Below are positions 60,041 through 64,000 of a DNA stretch of 64,000 nucleotides, piece by piece (the first letter of the stretch is position 1; the number at the start of each line of letters is the position of its first letter). The translations under genes were made by a program, and so were the position numbers. A model generated the notes under the pieces. The model ran no database searches and was not told the origin of the DNA. It saw only the letters and a list, made by a program, of their open reading frames with translations. Origin of the DNA: Penelope pileata (taxonomy: Eukaryota; Chordata; Aves; Galliformes; Cracidae); contig WBMW01005031.1 of the NCBI GenBank assembly GCA_013396635.1, positions 248,001-312,000 of the forward strand. Direction: 5' to 3'.

Positions 60041-60145
60041 TATTCTATTCTATTCTATTCTATTCTATTCTATTCTATTCTATTCTATTCTATTCTATTC
60101 TATTCTATTCTATTCTATTCTATTCTATTCTATTCTATTCTATTC
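60041..60145 (+). repeat. (TATTC)21 microsatellite, CR1-derived
   Basis: Twenty-one perfect, uninterrupted TATTC units (105 bp), directly continuing the 3' end of the CR1 at 59180-60040. Its CCAACTGAAC block passes straight into the repeat, and the terminal repeat of this CR1 subfamily is the ATTCT pentamer, so the microsatellite is the element's own tail grown by slippage. Perfect units over this length predict length variation between individuals. The same ATTCT unit is the one expanded in human ATXN10, where it is known to unwind easily. Confidence 0.98.
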
Positions 60146-62739
60146 TTCCTAGAACTCTTTGGATGGCTTTGCACAGTTTGGAGGATTTATTCCCAGATTG
60201 GAAATGAGAACTTCCTAACTTCCTCCCCAACTCTGTGAGATCCTCTTCTTGACATAGCAGACCAAAGGAATGAAGATGAATTCTTATCTTTTACTTATCC
60301 GTCTCTCTCAGATGTTTGCATGTCCCACAAGACTGGAATGTGTCCAGCTGGTCATGTGTTTATTCTTACAAGACTTCCTTCCATATAAATTAAAAATAAT
60401 TGAATAACCCTCAGATATAGGACCCTGGGGGCTGGAGAAGCTGAGATGCCACACTGAAAAGTCAGAGGAAAAGGTCATTGCTGAGCCAGGGGCTTCTTTC
60501 TGTGTCCACATGATGCAACTGATTTAAGAGACTCAGTTATTGCCGCTGTGGAAGGAGAATGGAGATGAAGGTCACCTTGGGGGTGGAATCACAACCAGTT
60601 TTCTGAACCTCCATGTTGTCGTTGTCACCACTGATCTAGATATTTTAGACGGAAACCCACTGAAACAAGTAAAATTTTGGATACCTTGATGTTCCATGCA
60701 ACTGAAGTCGTATTGTACAATAACCTGTCTCTCAAAACACAGACTGTGCTTCTGTGGCTCCACAGCCTCCAGTCAGTCTGCAGCATCCTCTGTTACATGA
60801 GTATATGATTATCTTGCACTACTTTTTTTTTTTTCCTATGCTCTTTGAATGCATGGATGTATTAAATTTCTGCATGCAGAATATGACTTCCTTAGGAGCA
60901 TTGGTGTTTTAATCCTGATAAGCAATTCTATTCCTTCAAGTATAACAACATGCCATGGCATTTTTAAATTTTCAATTTCTAACATCCTATTCTAGCACAC
61001 TGTAAGTTAATCTCATGTTTTATCCTTTGAAAGAGACTTAGAAGAAAAAAGTAATATAAATAGAAAAGTTTGTTTTCTGGTTTTGATCCATTCTTTTTAT
61101 AGTCCGAAGTAGGATCAGATGGCAGGAATGTTTGGATGGCAGAAAAATTTGCAGCTACAGACTGATTTGGATTATGTGACTTTTTCTTTTCTCATGAGTC
61201 TAATGATTTAGAAAACAAGAAACTGCTTGTGACAGTGAACAGGTTGAACTTCAGGATACGAAAACCTGCTGTGGATCACTTTGCATGATGACTAAATATC
61301 TGGGCTTTTTTATGTCAACTTTTTTCATCTTTCCTTTGCAAACCACTCCTATTAAGGATTACTTACAGAAATACTTCCTAGACTTCAGCCTTTAGAAGTA
61401 AGGATGGCGATGAAGTGATACTGGTCTGTAATTCAAGATTTGTATGGCTATCAGTATTATCCCACAAGCATTTGCACGATGGGATGGGCGTAAGTAAACT
61501 AACACGATCAGCTAAGAAACAGGTTTATTTCAAGTTAATTGTAGGAAGGAACAGATGTACAGTAGTGACAGAGGTGGTGGGAAGACTGTTCTGTATAATG
61601 CTGGAAATATGCTTAGCTAATTGTGCATCCACCTGTGGCTGTGCAGATGGCAAGATCTCTGCTGCAGCTGTAGTGTTCACCAGAGCCCCTCTATTCCAAG
61701 CAGAAGCAGCTGTAACCTTCAGAGAGAGGCAAACGTGAACAGCTTGAGTAGGTCTCACTTCTGGATTCCAAATTACCGATTGCTGTCTCCATAAACTAGT
61801 GCTATAGTTTCACAACATGCTTCAAGGCTTGCAATGTGTTTGTAGCTGCAATAGGCAGCAGCAAAGAAGCAGCTAAAATATTTAAACCCAGAAGAAGCTG
61901 CTGAACGTAAATGAACAGCACTAAGGCAGCACAGAATAGTCAGCACCTGCGGTGATGTGAGATCCTTTGAGTCCTTTGTTTCTAATCCTGTCCTGTGTAT
62001 TTATGTGAACGTGAAGATTTATCAGAGGTAAGGAAAGGAAAACCTGCAGGTTTTTATTTTGCATATTTTCCAATGTCTACCTTTAAAACTTTGGTAATTT
62101 GTGTCTTTCACCAAAAGGCAGTGACATTTGTAACTCTGTGATTACTGGAGTCAGCTGACTCTGAACATACAGACTTTTTGAATTATTTGATCTGATCTAG
62201 AAATGTGATTTCAGTTTCTCCTCAGTTAAGTGCTGGAGCTTTTATCTCAGAGGAAAAAAATGGGCCACAAAAGTCTTATCTGAATAATAATAAAAATGTG
62301 CATCTCCTCCAAGTCTTGTATTTGTCTCCTCAGTGTTGTTCTGCCCGAAGACTTCAATTGCGATTCCATACTTCTTGTTTGTTTTGCAGGAAAACACAGG
62401 TGATCAGAACTATTCAACCACAACAATTCAGCCTTTACTGTAATGCATAGAAACACTGAAGTGCTGGATTTTGAGGAACTACACATTGTTCACATGAATA
62501 CTGGGAATAAGTGTAATAAGGCAATCCATGTAAAGAGGGTACATGCAGCAGTTCCCTCTTGTGCGTAAGAAATATTTGGGTGGTATAAATGTAAAGTTTA
62601 AAGTTTCTTCTCCTGGTTGTCTGCATAAGGGATACTTCTGGAAAGTGACCGTCATATCCACTTGTTTCTTGAGAGCCTTATAATATCCAAGCGGAAGAAG
62701 AAGGAACGTCAACATGACTGGGAAGTGGAGCACATGTGA
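60146..62739. other. Non-coding DNA, no gene recognised
   Basis: About 2.6 kb of unique sequence. No exon, RNA gene or transposon is recognisable; a 107-codon frame at 61415-61738 (+) has a mirror frame on the other strand and no known signature. A T run lies near 60823. Confidence 0.55.
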
Positions 62740-63250
62740 TATGAGCACAAGCTGAAGGAGCTGGTCTTGTTCACCCTGGAGAACAGAAGGCTTTGGGGGA
62801 GCTAACAGAAGTCTCATGGCTCCTATGGGGAGGTTAGTGAGAAGATGGAACCAGGCTCTTCACATTGCCGCATGGTTGGAGGCTGAGAGACAACAGGCAT
62901 AAGCTGAAGCAAAAGAGCTTCACATTGATTATACTGGAAAAATGTTCTCTCAGGTGGAAAATCAAGCAGTGGAGCAGCTTCCACAGAGATCATAGGATCA
63001 TAGAATTGTTTGAGTTGGAAGGAACCTTTAAAGGTCATCTGGCCCAACTCCCCTGCAATGAGCAGAAAATGTTGGACAGAGATGTTGTGCAGTCTCCATT
63101 GTTGGAGGTTTTTAAAACCCAGCTGGATAAAGCTCTGAACGGCCAAGTCTGTTCTCACAGTTGACCTTGATTTGAGCTAGAAGCTGGACTAGGGACAACC
63201 TAAGATCCCTTCCAGCCTGTATTATCTTATGATAATGTAATTCTGTGAAT
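62740..63250 (+). mobile_element. CR1 LINE, old host copy interrupted by a second CR1
   Basis: Degenerate + strand CR1. The left part (62740-62988) shows CTGGTCTTGTTCACCCTGGA, AACAGAAGGCTTTGGGGGAG, the CATAAGCTGAAGC-like segment and GTGGAGCAGCTTCCACAGAG. The right part (63076-63250) resumes with GAGATGTTGTGCAGTCTCC, TTGGAGGTTTTTAAAACCC, GCTGGATAAAGCTCTGAA, GATCCCTTCCAGCCTG and ends near ATGTAATTCTGTG. The two parts are contiguous in an uninterrupted CR1; the gap is filled by a reversed CR1 fragment. The left edge is approximate. Heavy substitution marks it as older than the copies at 49361 and 45966. Confidence 0.85.
62989..63075 (-). mobile_element. CR1 LINE fragment nested inside another CR1
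   Basis: About 87 bp of reversed CR1 3' end (ATCATAGGATCATAGAATTG, TGAGTTGGAAGGAACCTTTA, GGTCATCTGGCCCAACTCCC, TGCAATGAGCAGA) sits inside the + strand CR1 of 62740-63250. The hexamer ACAGAG is present on both sides (62983-62988 and 63076-63081), which looks like a short target-site duplication. It is 5'-truncated after the equivalent of the CCCCTGCAATGAGCAG block. It must be younger than its host copy. Confidence 0.88.
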
Positions 63251-64000
63251 TTTTCTGGCACATTTTTTTCTGTGTGTGAGAAGCAGATCAGTTTCAAGAC
63301 AGAACCATTTCTAGGGCTCAGCACCAGCGTCAGAGAAATGGGAAGTTGCAGTAGAGCCACTATGGCTTCCTATTTTTCATCAGCAGTTTAGACTGCCTGG
63401 AGAATATAGGCTGTTGATGGGTCCCCAGACATGGTACAAATAATGCAGATGTTACTACAGCAAATTCATGAGAACACAGGACAGGAAGAGAGTGCAGGAG
63501 TTTCTAACTATTGACCTCTGTTTTTGCAGGCAGCCATGACATGCTGTAAACTCATCTGATATCTTAAAAATCAATTAATGTTTTACTGCTGTTGCTCTTG
63601 TTGCTAGACTGTTTCAGAATCTATATTTTCCATTTGTTAGAAAACTTCTAATTTTTAACTTGTTTATTCAATACCTGTCTAAACCCTTTTGTTCTGCTAG
63701 CATCTTTTCCTGTGGTTTAAATAGCTCTTCTGACACTTATTTCCTGGACATGTTTGTTGAAAGCAATCCTTTCCATTTCAGTTTTCATCTAGGAAATTAT
63801 AAAAAACAGCATCTCCCAGGCTTCACATTCCCCTCATGATTCTGCACTGCTTCAGTCTGAATTAATTGACCTGAGACTGGATTACCAGTACTGTGCATAT
63901 TTCTCCAAACGAGATCTTTCTAATGCCTTGTACAATACTGTTAGTGTTTGCCCATTTCCATTGGAAATACTTTAGCTAATGTGCAGTATGACTGCTATTT
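63251..64000. other. Non-coding DNA to window end, nothing recognised
   Basis: About 750 bp of unique sequence, AT-rich towards the end. No reading frame, repeat or RNA gene could be supported. Confidence 0.55.

Noticed and set aside
1..64000. tRNA, rRNA, snoRNA, microRNA and CRISPR arrays
   Set aside because: No tRNA B-box with matching acceptor stem, no rRNA-like block and no regularly spaced direct repeats were found. Short RNA hairpins cannot be excluded by eye.

Overview
The window is vertebrate nuclear DNA from a bird, most likely a galliform (chicken, turkey or quail type). The sign is the repeat content. At least eleven CR1 LINE copies are recognisable, most ending in the avian CR1 3' signature (tandem ATTCTRTG or ATTCT units, or their reverse complement beside a GTTGGAAGGGACC-like block). 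There is also one decayed LTR of a type common in birds. Mammalian-style Alu/L1 elements are absent, as are bacterial gene order, ribosome binding sites and operons. The species call is inference.

No host gene, exon, tRNA, rRNA or CRISPR array could be supported. Reading frames are short everywhere. The frames with a recognisable protein signature are remnants of CR1 ORF2 (reverse transcriptase) at 12.7-14.2 kb, 25.6-26.0 kb, 49.4-50.0 kb and 59.2-60.0 kb. The region is best read as a gene desert or the inside of a very large intron.

Layout: 1-124, the 3' end of a + strand CR1 cut by the window edge. 125-12611, unique DNA with a small CpG-rich patch (9.5 kb), clusters of TGASTCA (AP-1 type) motifs and two homeodomain-motif-rich stretches. 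12612-14240, the longest CR1 copy (- strand), keeping the polymerase DD box. 14241-25586, unique DNA. 25587-26005, a CR1 that has lost its 3' end. 26006-42917, the longest repeat-poor stretch, with several AT-rich blocks that look like conserved non-coding elements. 42918-43565, a degenerate ERV LTR on the - strand. 45966-63250, a CR1-dense third holding eight of the eleven copies, including a CR1 nested in another CR1, an internally deleted copy, and a CR1 tail expanded into a perfect 21-unit TATTC microsatellite. Several 14-28 nt poly-T/poly-A tracts and two single N bases are scattered through the second half.

Nothing here amounts to a new multi-gene system. The most checkable observations are the uneven clustering of AP-1-type motifs (about 22 seen, several times denser in the first 15 kb, none found after 44 kb), the pentanucleotide expansion of a CR1 tail, a perfect 13-bp inverted repeat at a CR1 5' truncation point, the nested CR1, and a near-perfect 24-bp palindrome inside a candidate conserved element. 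All counts were made by eye.
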